The translations under genes were made by a program, and so were the position numbers. A DNA stretch of 64,000 nucleotides from Diphasiastrum complanatum (lineage: Eukaryota; Streptophyta; Lycopodiopsida; Lycopodiales; Lycopodiaceae). The stretch is taken from contig CM055113.1 in the NCBI GenBank assembly GCA_029204225.1, positions 17,059,745 through 17,123,744 of the forward strand, given 5' to 3'. Below, piece after piece: positions 11,640-21,900 of this stretch (positions within the stretch are counted from its first letter, which is position 1; each line of letters begins with the position of its first letter). A model generated the notes under the pieces. That model was not told the DNA's origin. It searched no databases and worked only from the letters and a program-made list of their open reading frames with translations.

Positions 11640-12545
11640 GAGCCACGTCTCATTCTTCATGATAGATTTGTAGTCCTATCACATGGTTTTCATCCAATGA
11701 TCACTCATAGCATCTTCCTCAAAAGATTTAGGTTCGTTAGTGTTAAAGACACTAGCCATCAATGCATGATTGATGTAAGATTTAGGCATGATTGATGTAA
11801 GTGAACAAGTTGCCTCTTGTTGACTTGATTTTGATATGCTAGTATCCTTATTATCACCAATCATTTTCAAGTACCATTTTTGTCTTTTTGAAACAATAGC
11901 ATGGTCTTGTACATAAGCATTAATATGAGAAGAATCAACATATGAAGTAGGAGTATTCTCACCATCAGAACTTTGATCACCCTCATCAATTTGTCGTGCC
12001 CTCATGAATGTCGTAATTTTGATCATCAAGGATAATCCATGGTCCAATTGCTCAATCCTCCTCCAATGGCAAGTCAAGTATACTCCTTTTGTCAAACATT
12101 ACATCTTCACTATGATACGTCTATCTAGTCATAGGCTCAAACAACTTATAAGTCTTTGACTTTATAAAGTAGCCATCAAATATGCATTTTATTGACTTAG
12201 CATCAAGCTTTCTACATCTCTCATCATGGATATGCATATAAGTTATACATCCAAAACCTTTGAGATGAGAAACACTGCTATAAGTCTCTTTGAGAGTAAT
12301 ACTTTCAAGTGCTTTGGTTGGAGACCAATGATGGAGATAAGAAGTTGTTTAGACTACTTTGGCCTGATATTAGTTCGTCAAATCATGCTCCTCACACACT
12401 CAATTAGTGTATGTTTTTTCCACTCAACTACACCATTTTGTTGTGACATATAAGCAATTATAAGCTGTCGTTAAATTCCTTGCTCTTGAAAAATCAAAAA
12501 CTCAGTGGGACTTGATTCTCCACCTCTATTGGTTCCAAAATGGGG
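11640..12545 (-). pseudogene. Copia integrase to RT-linker fragment
   Basis: Read on the minus strand from 12545, GGES.PTEFLIFQEQGI is a diverged integrase block (normally DNGGEF..EF..FC...GI) followed by YMSQQNGVVEWKKHTLIECVRSM with an in-frame stop before it. Further along, GFGCITYMHIHDE and a CIFDGY-like block mark the end of integrase. The 11679-12095 ORF carries the linker and ends with ASVFNTNEPKSFEEDAMSDHW, the conserved lead-in to copia reverse transcriptase (EP.SFEEA....W). The RT itself is missing. Confidence 0.7.
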
Positions 12546-12690
12546 TGATCGAGAAGAAGAACCATACACTATGTGAATGTGCAAAGGCCTTAAGGATGGA
12601 TGCTCATCTTTCCAAGTCATTTTGGGGAGAAGCAAATTCTTGTGCCACTTATCTTTGTGATAGATTACCAACTTTTTGAAATTTGATTCT
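12530..12690 (+). pseudogene. Copia integrase fragment on the opposite strand
   Basis: The plus strand encodes QNGVIEKKNHTLCECAKAL followed by RMDAHLSKSFWGEANSCATYL. This closely resembles the integrase of the two complete copia elements (NRTLCECSKALRLDACLPKSFWGES) and includes the region of the catalytic Glu (QNGV.E). It abuts a minus-strand copy of the same integrase segment, so two antiparallel copia remnants meet here. Confidence 0.7.
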
Positions 12691-12699
12691 GACTGTTCC

Positions 12700-13400
12700 T
12701 TCATCCTCGGTAGTATGAGACGAGTTGTCTCCTAATTGTACAACTCTAGAATGGGCTCCAACTTTGGTCATGAAGGCTGCTTCATTTTTCTCTTGTGGCT
12801 GTGAGTCGAGTGACTGGTAGTTGCAGCATTTGTTTGCTGTTGTTGGAACTGCTGCTTCTTGTCATTTTTGTATTCCGCACTCCTTAATAAGGTGACTAGT
12901 CCTCTTACAATATTTATAGAATAGTTTTTGTCTTGGTTGGAATGATGAAGTCTTTGAATTCGATTCTGAAGTTGATTCAGGTCGCATGTTGCTCTTTTTG
13001 TCAGATTAGTTTGACTTTGTAGATCACTTGGATCTAAACTTCTGATTTCTTTTTTGAGAATAGAGCTTGAGGATCCGATCCCGAGTTAGAGGAGGATCCA
13101 TTTCGTCTGATCTCCTTTTGAAGTAGCATCGAGATGACTCTTGATAGAGTAAGATGCTGCTGGGTCAAAATAGCCATGACCCAATTTTCGTAAGCTTCAA
13201 GTAGACTCGATAGTAGAGTCATTATTGCATCGGAATCTTCAATGACTGAGCTGGTTGCGGTCATCTGCTCCGTGATATTTTTGAATGTGTTGAGATGGCT
13301 CGAAACACTATCCGCATCAGACATTCTTAATGTGAAGAACTTCTTCCTTAGATGAAGTTTGGATGTGTTGGAGTTAATCTTCACTCCGACTCACCCAAAT
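12700..13400 (-). pseudogene. Copia gag fragment
   Basis: The 13384-13034 ORF reads LRKKFFTLRMSDADSVSSHLN, then VIEDSDAIMTLLSSLLEAYENWV, the UBN2/retrotransposon gag pattern (L..LKM.....V..HL..F, D.....LL.SLP.SY). A broken zinc-knuckle region (YKYCKRTSHLIKECG) follows near 12900. It resembles the plus-strand gag at 16656-16889 (MRKKFLLLKMSEGTSVTNHLN), so the two are related families. Stops interrupt it. Confidence 0.7.
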
Positions 13401-13479
13401 TCATTTTATGAGCACGAGTATGCTATGTAAATATTCTCTTTCTACAATAGCATGCAGTGTTACTCGCATAAGTCGAACC

Positions 13480-13819
13480 GTCTATGGAATATATCGACTT
13501 GAAGCAGAAGCATGATCGGCTTCATCGACGTCTAGGTCATCGACTTACCGACTCAACTTCGTTGATGTCTGACATCAACTCCATCGACATCCTCTCTAGG
13601 GAAAAACAGTCTACTCGACTTGTCCGATGCCTTCGACGATCGTCGACTATTATTAGTCAAAATGGAGCTCTTCCTCTACCCTATCCAACACAGACTATGT
13701 CACAGTTCATTTCAATACTTTGCAGTAATTGCACTACTTCACGTTCGTTGCCCACACATTTGTTATAATTGTCGCATGTATATATACATAACGACAACAT
13801 ATAGTAAAAGAGTGATGCA
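13480..13819 (+). pseudogene. Copia post-integrase scrap
   Basis: The start YIDLKQKHDRLHRR resembles the frame FYDFKQKQ seen at 24590-24620 and 45885, which lies just after copia integrase. The rest, rich in TCGAC steps, has no clear match. It leads into the repeat at 13820. Confidence 0.4.
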
Positions 13820-14113
13820 TGAAATGTATTTAACCATAGTCAATTAGTGGAATCATGATTCAAAGTTCCTCTGTGAACTCCATTGTATCAAAATTATCTG
13901 ATTCCACAAGATTAGAGATTTTAGAGAGAGTGAAAGTATCTCAAGAAGTAGAGATAGTATTCAATCTGTAACTAGCATAGTAAGATCACAACCCACAGTG
14001 CGCTACTACTATGAACCATTCTCGGGCACAGGATCGTGATCTGATCGTTGTATCTACAACAACTTAGTTTAGATTCTCTATTTTTTTAATGTGTGTCTTA
14101 CACTGTTGAATGC
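13820..14113 (+). repeat. LTR-like repeat, left copy
   Basis: This segment aligns with 24754-25023 over its whole length, with many substitutions and small indels. Shared blocks include AGTCAATTAGTG, GATTAGAGATTTTAGA, ACTAGCATAGTAAGATCACA, GTGAACCATTCTCG and GTGTGTCTTACACTGTTGAATGC. Both copies follow copia post-integrase sequence, so it is probably the 3' LTR of an old copia family. Divergence indicates age. Confidence 0.65.
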
Positions 14114-14221
14114 CTTTTGATAATCCCTTTCTCTCACACTGATACTCGTTCCACGACTCAATCGAATATCTAATATCGAAGGAAGCATGGCTGTCATAGA
14201 CGCCTAATTGTTTCGCTCCCT

Positions 14222-14239
14222 TGGCGCCGTTGCCGGGGA
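14222..14239 (+). other. Primer binding site, tRNA-Asp type
   Basis: TGGCGCCGTTGCCGGGGA is the common primer site of plant Tat/Athila elements, complementary to the 3' end of a tRNA-Asp. Confidence 0.75.
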
Positions 14240-14519
14240 TAGGCCTTTACTAACTAGTTTAGTTGTTACTTTAGTTGTTTTTGTCTACTTTAGTGAGTTT
14301 TAAATGGTTTTGGGGTAGTGTAGACTTGTTTTTTCTTGTTTTTGTGTGATTGATCTGTTGAAAGCCAGCGGAGGAGGTGTTTGAAGGTAGTGGAGACCTG
14401 AAACAGCCTCTAAGGACTTAACATATCATCACATCCATCAAAAACCTTTAAAAACCAACAAATAGGCATTTTTGGAGAAAAAAGGAGCTAAAAAATTATT
14501 AGATTTATTTCTCCCTATC

Positions 14520-15320
14520 TAGTCGATAAGAACTTTCGCACGACTGGCAGCAGCCTGAGGACACTGTCCCAGCCCTGCATAGAAGCCCGCGAGAGTTGGT
14601 TCCCAGCAGATTTCCAAAAAATCCAAAAAAGTCATAAAAATTTAAAAAAGCCTTGTAAAAACCAATTTTTTTTTTCAAAATTGCTCAGTAACCTTCGCCA
14701 GAGATCTCACCGAGACAAGCTCATAGACGAGTCTGCGAGAGTTACTTTATAGTGGAAGATCCATGCGAGAGTTCCCAAGTTTCATTACAGCCAAAATGAA
14801 GCCAAAACCCTCATAGACCTCATTTTTTACAGGTATTGTGGCAACTAATTCTCGCCAGATCTCTTGCAGCTAAATCTCACCGAGATAAGCTCACAGATGA
14901 GTCTACGAGAGTTTATCTTGTTCCAATGAACTGTAAGAAGGTTCTAATTGTTGAAAAAGGTGAAAAATCATCATAAAAAGAGAACACTCGCACAAGTGAC
15001 TCTCGCAGCCTGGTCCATATTGAGTCTAGAAAGATATTTTTCATCAGTGATCAAGTCTGCGAGAGTTAATATTAAGTAATGATGAATATGTAAAAAGTGG
15101 TCAAAAACATCATCAGACATCAATAACTTCCAGATTTAACCTTCGTCACTTTCTATAGAGCCAGATCCAGCTGCAGTTAAGAGGGTGAGAGTTAGTTTCC
15201 AACAGATCACAAGATATCAGAGTTTTTTTTATTGCAAAATAGTACAAAGAACTCTCGCACAACCAACCCTCGCATGAGTAACCCTTGCAGATAGGATCAA
15301 TAGCAAGATTTGCCTCAGAT
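14520..15320 (+). repeat. Dispersed GCGAGAGTT / CTCTCGCA motif cluster
   Basis: Within the gypsy leader the short motif GCGAGAGTT or its complement-like form ACTCTCGCA recurs about ten times (for example near 14588, 14739, 14766, 14907, 15018, 15058 and 15251). A longer unit CTCACCGAGA.AAGCTCA followed by GAGTCT.CGAGAGTT occurs at both 14707 and 14878. Function unknown. Confidence 0.6.
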
Positions 15321-15619
15321 CTGTCTACTGTCAAAATTTCAGACCACTCATAACAAGGAAGGAAAACCCACTGAAAAGGGGCTAAAATCTCACTAATAGC
15401 CATTAAAACTGATCAGATCCTCACAGATCCAGATTGCTTTCCCTACATCCATCAAGATCCAGTAATCCTGGACTTCCTCGACGAATGAATCTAAGATCTC
15501 AGGACGATCAGTAGCAAGAAGAGTTGGAAATCAAGCACCAAACCTCCCTAGAGTTGTAGCTGCATAGATTGAAGCAAGAGCAGGACCAGCAACTATGCAC
15601 CCAATGGATTAACCAGTAC

Positions 15620-16079
15620 CTATTGTACCCTTGCAGGCAGTTCGGAGGGCACCTAGTCTTGAAATGCCAAAATATGATAGATCGATAGATCCTATCAGGT
15701 TCCTCCAGATCGATGAACAAGCTTGCGAGATCTACGACGAACAGACTCTCGAGAAAAAATTAAAGCTGTTCTCTATGTCATTAGTAGTTGTAGCCCAAGA
15801 TTGGTTCTTCAACCAATCGGCCGAAGAAAAGTCCACATGAGAAGGGGTTGAAGCGGCTCTTATCACCCGCTTTAAACCAAGAGAGTTCTTAGAATACTCG
15901 ACTATATTGAATGGGTCAAACATTTACAATCCGAATGCACCACGGCCCTGATTCCCAATCATGCGGTGATTATGTGGTTCCTAGCTGAATTACCTCGAAG
16001 CATCAGAAGAGAGCTTAAACTCCGAGAGCAATACACTACGTTGCAGGAAGCCATGGAAGATGCTATCAGAGAAGAATGA
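15620..16079 (+). pseudogene. Ty3/gypsy gag fragment
   Basis: The frame at 15631 reads SIDPIRFLQIDEQACEIYDE, then LKLFSMSLVVVAQDWFF, the retrotransposon gag pattern (DP..FL..F......D.....L.LF..SL...A..W). A stop interrupts near 15838, and a frameshift near 15910 moves to LQSECTTALIPNHAVIMWFL, LPRSIRRELKLREQYTTL, ending REE and a stop. No zinc knuckle follows. Confidence 0.7.
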
Positions 16080-16183
16080 TAATCCTCATGTTGATCTAAG
16101 TAATAGTCTAAATCTATTGTTTGGTAAAGATCCTGTCATAATTTATATGTTGAGTTTTCTCTTGATTGGATCTCGCATTCAAG

Positions 16184-16282
16184 TGGTATCAGAGCTGATA
16201 ATATATTTTCCGATACAAACACTCATTCCGCACAGAGTGGTATCAGAGTTATACAAAAACCCAATAGAGTGGTATCAGAGCC
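16184..16282 (+). other. Three initiator-tRNA-Met primer-site motifs
   Basis: TGGTATCAGAG occurs at 16184, 16238 and 16270 within 99 bases, each preceded by AGAG or CAAG. One such site after the 5' LTR is normal for a copia element; three suggest local duplication. The third (TGGTATCAGAGCC) lies closest to the gag start at 16341. The 5' LTR itself is not recognised. Confidence 0.6.
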
Positions 16283-16340
16283 ATCGTTCCAAACTGTTGT
16301 TAGTATTCAAGACTATTTTATAGTTTCTTAGATCATTCGT

Positions 16341-17630
16341 CATGGAAGGTACATCTTCAGAAATCTGCTTGATCAATAAGTTCAACGGTGATGCTTTCAC
16401 ATGTGGAAATTCAAAATGAAGATGATACTCACTGAGAAAGAACTTTGGGAATATGTCAATGGTTCAATAGCCAAGCCGGCTGAACTTGACATGCTGATCG
16501 CTTGCAAAGCTAAGGATGGCAAGCTCTTGCCATTGTATCTCTGAGCCATAAAGATTCACAAATAGCTCATGTAGCAAATTGTTCTAGTTCCAAAGAAGCT
16601 TGGGACATTTTTTTTCGATCTATATGATAAAACAGATGTATCGACTCATCTCTTTATGAGAAAGAAGTTCCTATTGCTCAAGATGAGTGAAGGAACCTCA
16701 GTCACTAATCATCTGAATGAATTCAAACAACTGCTAAATCAAGTAGCTGCAATAGGTTCGCCAGTATCGGACGAAGATGCTAACATGTCTCTTTTGTCTA
16801 GTCTTCCTCCCTCTTACGACAACTTAGTGTTGCTTTTGAGCAATGCTCCTGACCTGTCTCTACAAAAATTGACAGCAAGTTTATTGTAGGAAGAAGTAAG
16901 AAGAAAAAGCTTATCCATGTCTAATACGAAGGCAATTGCCCTCTATTCGAATAAGCAGCAGTTCCAGAAGAATAAATCTTCAAAAGACAAGAAGACAAAA
17001 GCTGAGCAGACTGATTCAGACCAAGAATCACAACAACACAATCGACAACATCAAAGACCAAAGACCAAACTCTTCTGCAAATATTGCAAGAGAAGCAATC
17101 ACGACATCAAGGACTGTCGAGCTCTCAAGCACAATGAAGCAAAGAAGAAGATGCAGCAGGATGGAGGATTTGATTCTGCCAGATGATACAAGATCAAAAC
17201 AATAAAGATGCCCCTCTATGGTATCTCGATTCCGGTGCTCCTTAGCACATGACTCCATGCAAGTTCTTATTTGAAGATCTCACTCTAGCAGATTCAAAGT
17301 ATGTTTACTTCGGTAACTCAAGTACACTATAGATTGGAGGCCAAGGATCTATACGCCTTCATCTTCCAAATGGTAAATTGACCTTGCTCAAGGATGTACT
17401 TTATGTACCTGAACTGACAAAGAATTTGCTGTCAGTAGTCAACAAGCTCACTGATCAGGGCCGCAAAGCCTTGTTCAATTCAAAACATTGTACTATTTTG
17501 GATAAGAACTTAAAGAAGTCCTCTCTACAAGCAGAGAAAGTGACACTTACTACCAATGTGAGTACTTCAAATGCCCAGTTATGGCATCAAAGATTAGGAC
17601 ACTTAAACATGAGATCTATCTTCTATATGC
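16341..17630 (+). pseudogene. Older copia element: gag, protease, pre-integrase
   Basis: Gag starts MEGTSSEICLINKFNGD and continues in shifted frames (WKFKMKMILTEKELWEY; MRKKFLLLKMSEGTSVTNHLN; DEDANMSLLSSLPPSYDNL). A zinc knuckle CKYCKRSNHDIKDC lies near 17090. The protease site reads LDSGAP followed by a stop near 17240. The pre-integrase part reads LLKDVLYVPELTKNLLSV, then LWHQRLGHLNMRS, and is cut at 17630 by the younger copia element. Its continuation resumes at 23775. The RT is absent from the downstream part. Confidence 0.8.
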
Positions 17631-18312
17631 TGTAAAAATCACAGCAAATAAGGATCCTAAAACACTTGAAATGATGAGGGAAACAATAGATTATGATTTC
17701 ATAAGATTAGCACAAGTTGAACCATCAAAATCCAACAAAAATCTATGCTTGAACCTCACTAAATGGCCCAAATCCTTGAAGAAGGCTTCACACGTGTGAA
17801 AGTACGGCCTCCCACAGTCTGAGTACTGTACACCAGACCTACATTCAATCCTATAATCATTAGTAATCACAAGTACTCAAACAATTATGGACATAGAGAG
17901 CAATTGCACCATTATGAGAGAAAAACCATGAAATTGCTTGATTGATTTTGGTGAAATATCATCACCTATATATACATGATCCATCACGATTTTGGGCAGG
18001 TATGCGTAGCCCTAAACCTATCCCTAATGCTAATTTTGGTGGATGTTTCATCCCTACCAAGTTAGAGTTGGAATCTTGGAGATCCCTCAACAATGCAAAA
18101 ATTACCAAAAATAGCTCCTATTTTTTCTCCCTTGTATCTAAGCATAATTTGGACTCATTCCAAAGGTTCTAACACTTAGGTCTACTTGAGAGCATCCTTA
18201 TGAATGGAATCCTATGCTATTTGGCACGTGTGACAAGCCACATCATGACCATCTAACTATTTACAAGTCATATGACCAAAACTAGTCAAGCTAGAATTGT
18301 GAATTTTTAACA
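17631..18312 (-). repeat. 3' LTR of copia copy 1
   Basis: This 682-bp LTR matches 23093-23774 with few differences. In element sense it begins TGTTAAAAATTC and ends TTTTTACA (here GATTTTTACA). A TATATATAGG box lies near 17965-17975 on the minus strand and probably serves as TATA element. The element-sense purine tract GTGAGGAGGAG precedes it at 18313-18326. Confidence 0.93.
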
Positions 18313-18326
18313 CTCCTCCTCACTAT

Positions 18327-18932
18327 CTAGCTTGGTTCAATCATTGCTTTACTAATCACTCCAAGTGATGATCTGAACTTCATAAAAGGTGTCTTTTGAA
18401 GTGGTTTAGTAAGTAGATCAGCTACACATTCATTGCTTGGAACATGCTCCAAAGCAATCTCCTTGGCTTGCACCATTTCTCTCACAAAGTGATGGCATAT
18501 CTCAATGTGCTTAGATCTTGCATGGAAGATTGGGTTAGATGCAAGGTGTTGGGATGATATATTGTCATTGTAGATGATTGGTGCCTCCTCTGAATCCATG
18601 ATCTTTAGTTCCACCAATAATCTCTTGATCCAAAGTACCTCCTTTGTAGTGGTTGTCAAAGCTTTGTACTCGGCCTCGGTTGAAGATAGAGATATAGTTT
18701 CTTGCTTTTTTGAAAGCCATGAAACCACACCTTCTCCTATGAAAGTTGAATAGGCACTTGTTGATTTCCTATCCCTCTTGTCCCCTGCAAAATCTGAATC
18801 ACTAAATGCATGAAGGTTAATCACATCTCCTCTATATAGAATCCCAAAATCCAATGTACCCGAGATGTATCTTAGAATCCTCTTAGCCTTTTTCCAATGG
18901 ATATTCAATGGCTTTTGCATGGATTGGCTCAA
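18327..18932 (-). CDS. Copia RNase H and pol C-terminus (copy 1)
   Basis: The 201-codon frame holds the end of RT connection (HWKKAKRILRYISGT), RNase H motifs (FSDSDFAGD with the first Asp, SLSSTEAEYKAL with the Glu, IIYNDNISS with the next Asp, and ARSKHIEI), and the C-terminal VADLLTKPLQK. In a working element this would be continuous with the long upstream frame. Here the two are separated by stops in a short damaged stretch (18933-18970). The sequence is identical to the second copy as far as I can see. Confidence 0.85.
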   Translation of the reverse strand: MSQSMQKPLNIHWKKAKRILRYISGTLDFGILYRGDVINLHAFSDSDFAGDKRDRKSTSAYSTFIGEGVVSWLSKKQETISLSSTEAEYKALTTTTKEVLWIKRLLVELKIMDSEEAPIIYNDNISSQHLASNPIFHARSKHIEICHHFVREMVQAKEIALEHVPSNECVADLLTKPLQKTPFMKFRSSLGVISKAMIEPS

Positions 18933-18942
18933 TCTACATACA

Positions 18943-21900
18943 CTAAAGCTTTATAGTGATCCACATTAAGAAACCTATAAGTTGCCTAAACAAAGTGATG
19001 TCCATGAAGGATCTTTCATCATCTTCATTTGGCACTTTTACATCTTGCTCCATCGGTGTGTCAACACTTTTGCATACTTCCATCTTAAACTTCTTCAAAA
19101 GACTTTGAGCATAGTTTACTTGACTTATAAAGATAAAATCAGACCCTCTAAGTACTTCTATGCCTAAGATGAAGTGAAGACACCCTAGATCTACCATCTT
19201 GAACTCTAAGGATAGATCTATCTTGATTTTTTCAATACCATCAACACTATTTCCACTAATGATGATGTCATCTACATAAATGAGTAAAAGTACAATACCA
19301 ACATCATCAAACTTAATGTAAAGAGTGGGATCATATTCACTTTGAACAAAAGAAAGTGAAATAAGATACCAATGTAGTCTTGAATTCCAAGATCTCGAGG
19401 CTTGCTTCAAGCCATAGATGCTTCTTTGGAGATGACATACTTTGTTCTCCATTCCATGCTTGATGAACCCTTGTGGCTGTTCCATATAGATATCCTCTTC
19501 CAAAAAACCATTCAAGAAAGCATTAGAGACATCCATTTGACATAGAATCCATCCAAAATGTGATGCAAGTGCAATGATTAGTCTTATTGTGACCATCTTG
19601 GCCACGGGTGCAAAAGCTTCCTCATAGTCTATCCCTCTCTCTTGAGCATAACCTTTTGCAACTAATCTTGCTTTATGTTTGTTAACACTCCCATTTGCAT
19701 TCAACTTAAGCTTGAAGACCCACTTGCATCCTATTACATTCCTTTGAGGTCTCTCAACAAGCAACCAAGTTTCATTCTCAATCAAGACATCATACTCATC
19801 CAACATAGCTTTATACCATTCTTTGGAGTTCAATGCATCTTCAACATTAGATGGTTCTTCAAAACTAGATAAAGCATAAGAAGTGGATGAGATACCCTCA
19901 ACTTGCTGTCCTTTGCCTTGATATGTGAGCCTTGATGGCTCCACTTTTGCCCTTGAAGATCTCCTTGGTGTGATAGGTGGGTTTGGTGCTTGCTCCTCCA
20001 TGAGCTCCTCCTCAAAACCAAGATCTTGCTCCTCGGCCATCTTCTTCTTGATTGTTGGAGCACTTGAGCCTTCTTCAAGCATATGCATATGATGTTCATC
20101 AAAGATGACATCCCTTGAAACAACAAATTTGTTCAAGGATGGGAGATAGACTTTGTAGCCCTTGCTTGAGCTTGCATATCCAAGCATGATCCCTCTTGTG
20201 GAAGATGGATCCTCCTTGGTTCTTGTTTCCAATGGCACATGCACATAACATATACACCCAAAAACTTTCAAGTGATTAAGATTGGGTTTCTTTCCATACA
20301 ACATCTCATAAGGAGTTTTGCCTTCAATGGCTTTGCAAGACACCCTATTCATCAAGTAGTTTGCACATACAAGAGACTCACCCCAAAAGGATTTGGGCAA
20401 ACAAGCATCTAATCTTAAAGCCTTAGAACATTCACATAATGTTCTATTCCTTCTTTCAGCAACTCCATTTTGTTGAGGAGTGTAAGGACAAGAAGTCTCT
20501 TTCTTGATCCCTTCCTCCTCACAAAAGGCCTTGAACTCATTGGAGATGAATTCTCCACCATTGTCACTTCTAAGAATCTTGATGCTATGATTATGATGCT
20601 TTTCCACAAACAACTTGAACTTTACAAAAGTATCAAATACTTGAGACTTGAAGGAAAGTAAGAACACCCAACAATATCTTGAGTAGTCATCAATGAAGGT
20701 TAAAAACATGGATGAACCTCCATTAGATTTGGTGCTAGCAATGTGCACATCCGAGTGTATGAGTTCAAGAGGATGAGATGACTTTGTGATGGAGTTAGGA
20801 AACACCTTCTTATGTGCCTTGGATAAGGCACAAGCTTCACAAACCTTGTCTTCCTTCCCAATAGACCTTGGTAGGCCTAAAACATACTCCTCCTTGATCA
20901 TAGCCTCCATGGAACCCGAGTTGACATGTCCAAGTCTTTTGTGCCATAAAGTAAAGGTAGATATCTTGCTCTTCTCGGCCAACATGACAACATTAGTATC
21001 CACAAATGCATCCAGCTTATAAAGTTTGCCAATTCTAGTGCCCTTAGCCACTATCTTACCCTTCTTCTTGATGAAACATTCATTTGAAGCAAAGTCAACA
21101 TTGAAACCATTGTCTACCATTTGGCCAACACTTAGTAGATTCTTTGTTATTGTAGGAATGTACAAAACACCTTCTATGTTGATCTTTTTGGAAGATCCTA
21201 AGCAAAGGGGAATGCTACCAACTCTTTCAATCTTACAAGCTTCATCATTTGCTGTATAGATGGACTTTATAGGTCCATCATAAGATAAGAGAGAAGAGAA
21301 AAACTCCCTTTTACTAGTCATGTGTGAAGTAGCACCCGAGTCAATCCACCAAGGATCTTCTCCTTTGAAGCTTGTTGAAGAAAATATGGACATCATGAGA
21401 GAGTCCTCATGTGAACTCTCCTCCTCCTCCTCTTTGCTCATGTTGGCTTGGCTTTGATCTTGCTTCCTCTTGAAGCATTTCGAGGCATAATGCCCCATCT
21501 TGCTACAATAGTAGCACTTCACCTTTGATTTGTCCTTCTTGACTTTGGTGGTTGATGGAGATGCCTTTGAGGGTCCTTCTTGATCCTCAAGCTTTGTACA
21601 CTTCTTGAATGTTGATACTTTGCCTTTGGACTTGCCTTTGCCTTTGGTGAAGAGAGCTTGGTCATCTCCACCTTGGATGGAAAGCCTATCCATCCTCTCT
21701 TGCATTTGGCTCCTTCTTGATTCCTCGGCCATGAGTGTGCCTTGGAGTTCTTCAAGTATGGGTAGCTTACCCATAATTGCATATCCCTGAACCAAATTGT
21801 CAAATTCAAAGCTTAGTCCATTCAATATGAGTTGAACAAGCTCTTCATCCTTGATAGGATCACTTATAAAGGCTAGCTCTTTGTTCAATTCCTTTACTCT

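Larger units (their letters stand above)
14114..16079 (+). mobile_element. Tat/Athila-like Ty3/gypsy 5' portion
   Basis: A tRNA-Asp-type primer site (14222-14239) is followed by a long leader of about 1.4 kb and then a gypsy gag. This order, with this primer site, is typical of the Tat/Athila branch. Its 5' LTR must end just before 14222 but its start is not resolved. The element ends abruptly at the gag stop near 16079, where copia-related sequence begins; no pol or 3' LTR is present, so it is truncated. Confidence 0.65.

Noticed and set aside
18312-18330. Possible terminator hairpin at the LTR edge
   Set aside because: The sequence is the polypurine tract of the copia element seen from the other strand.
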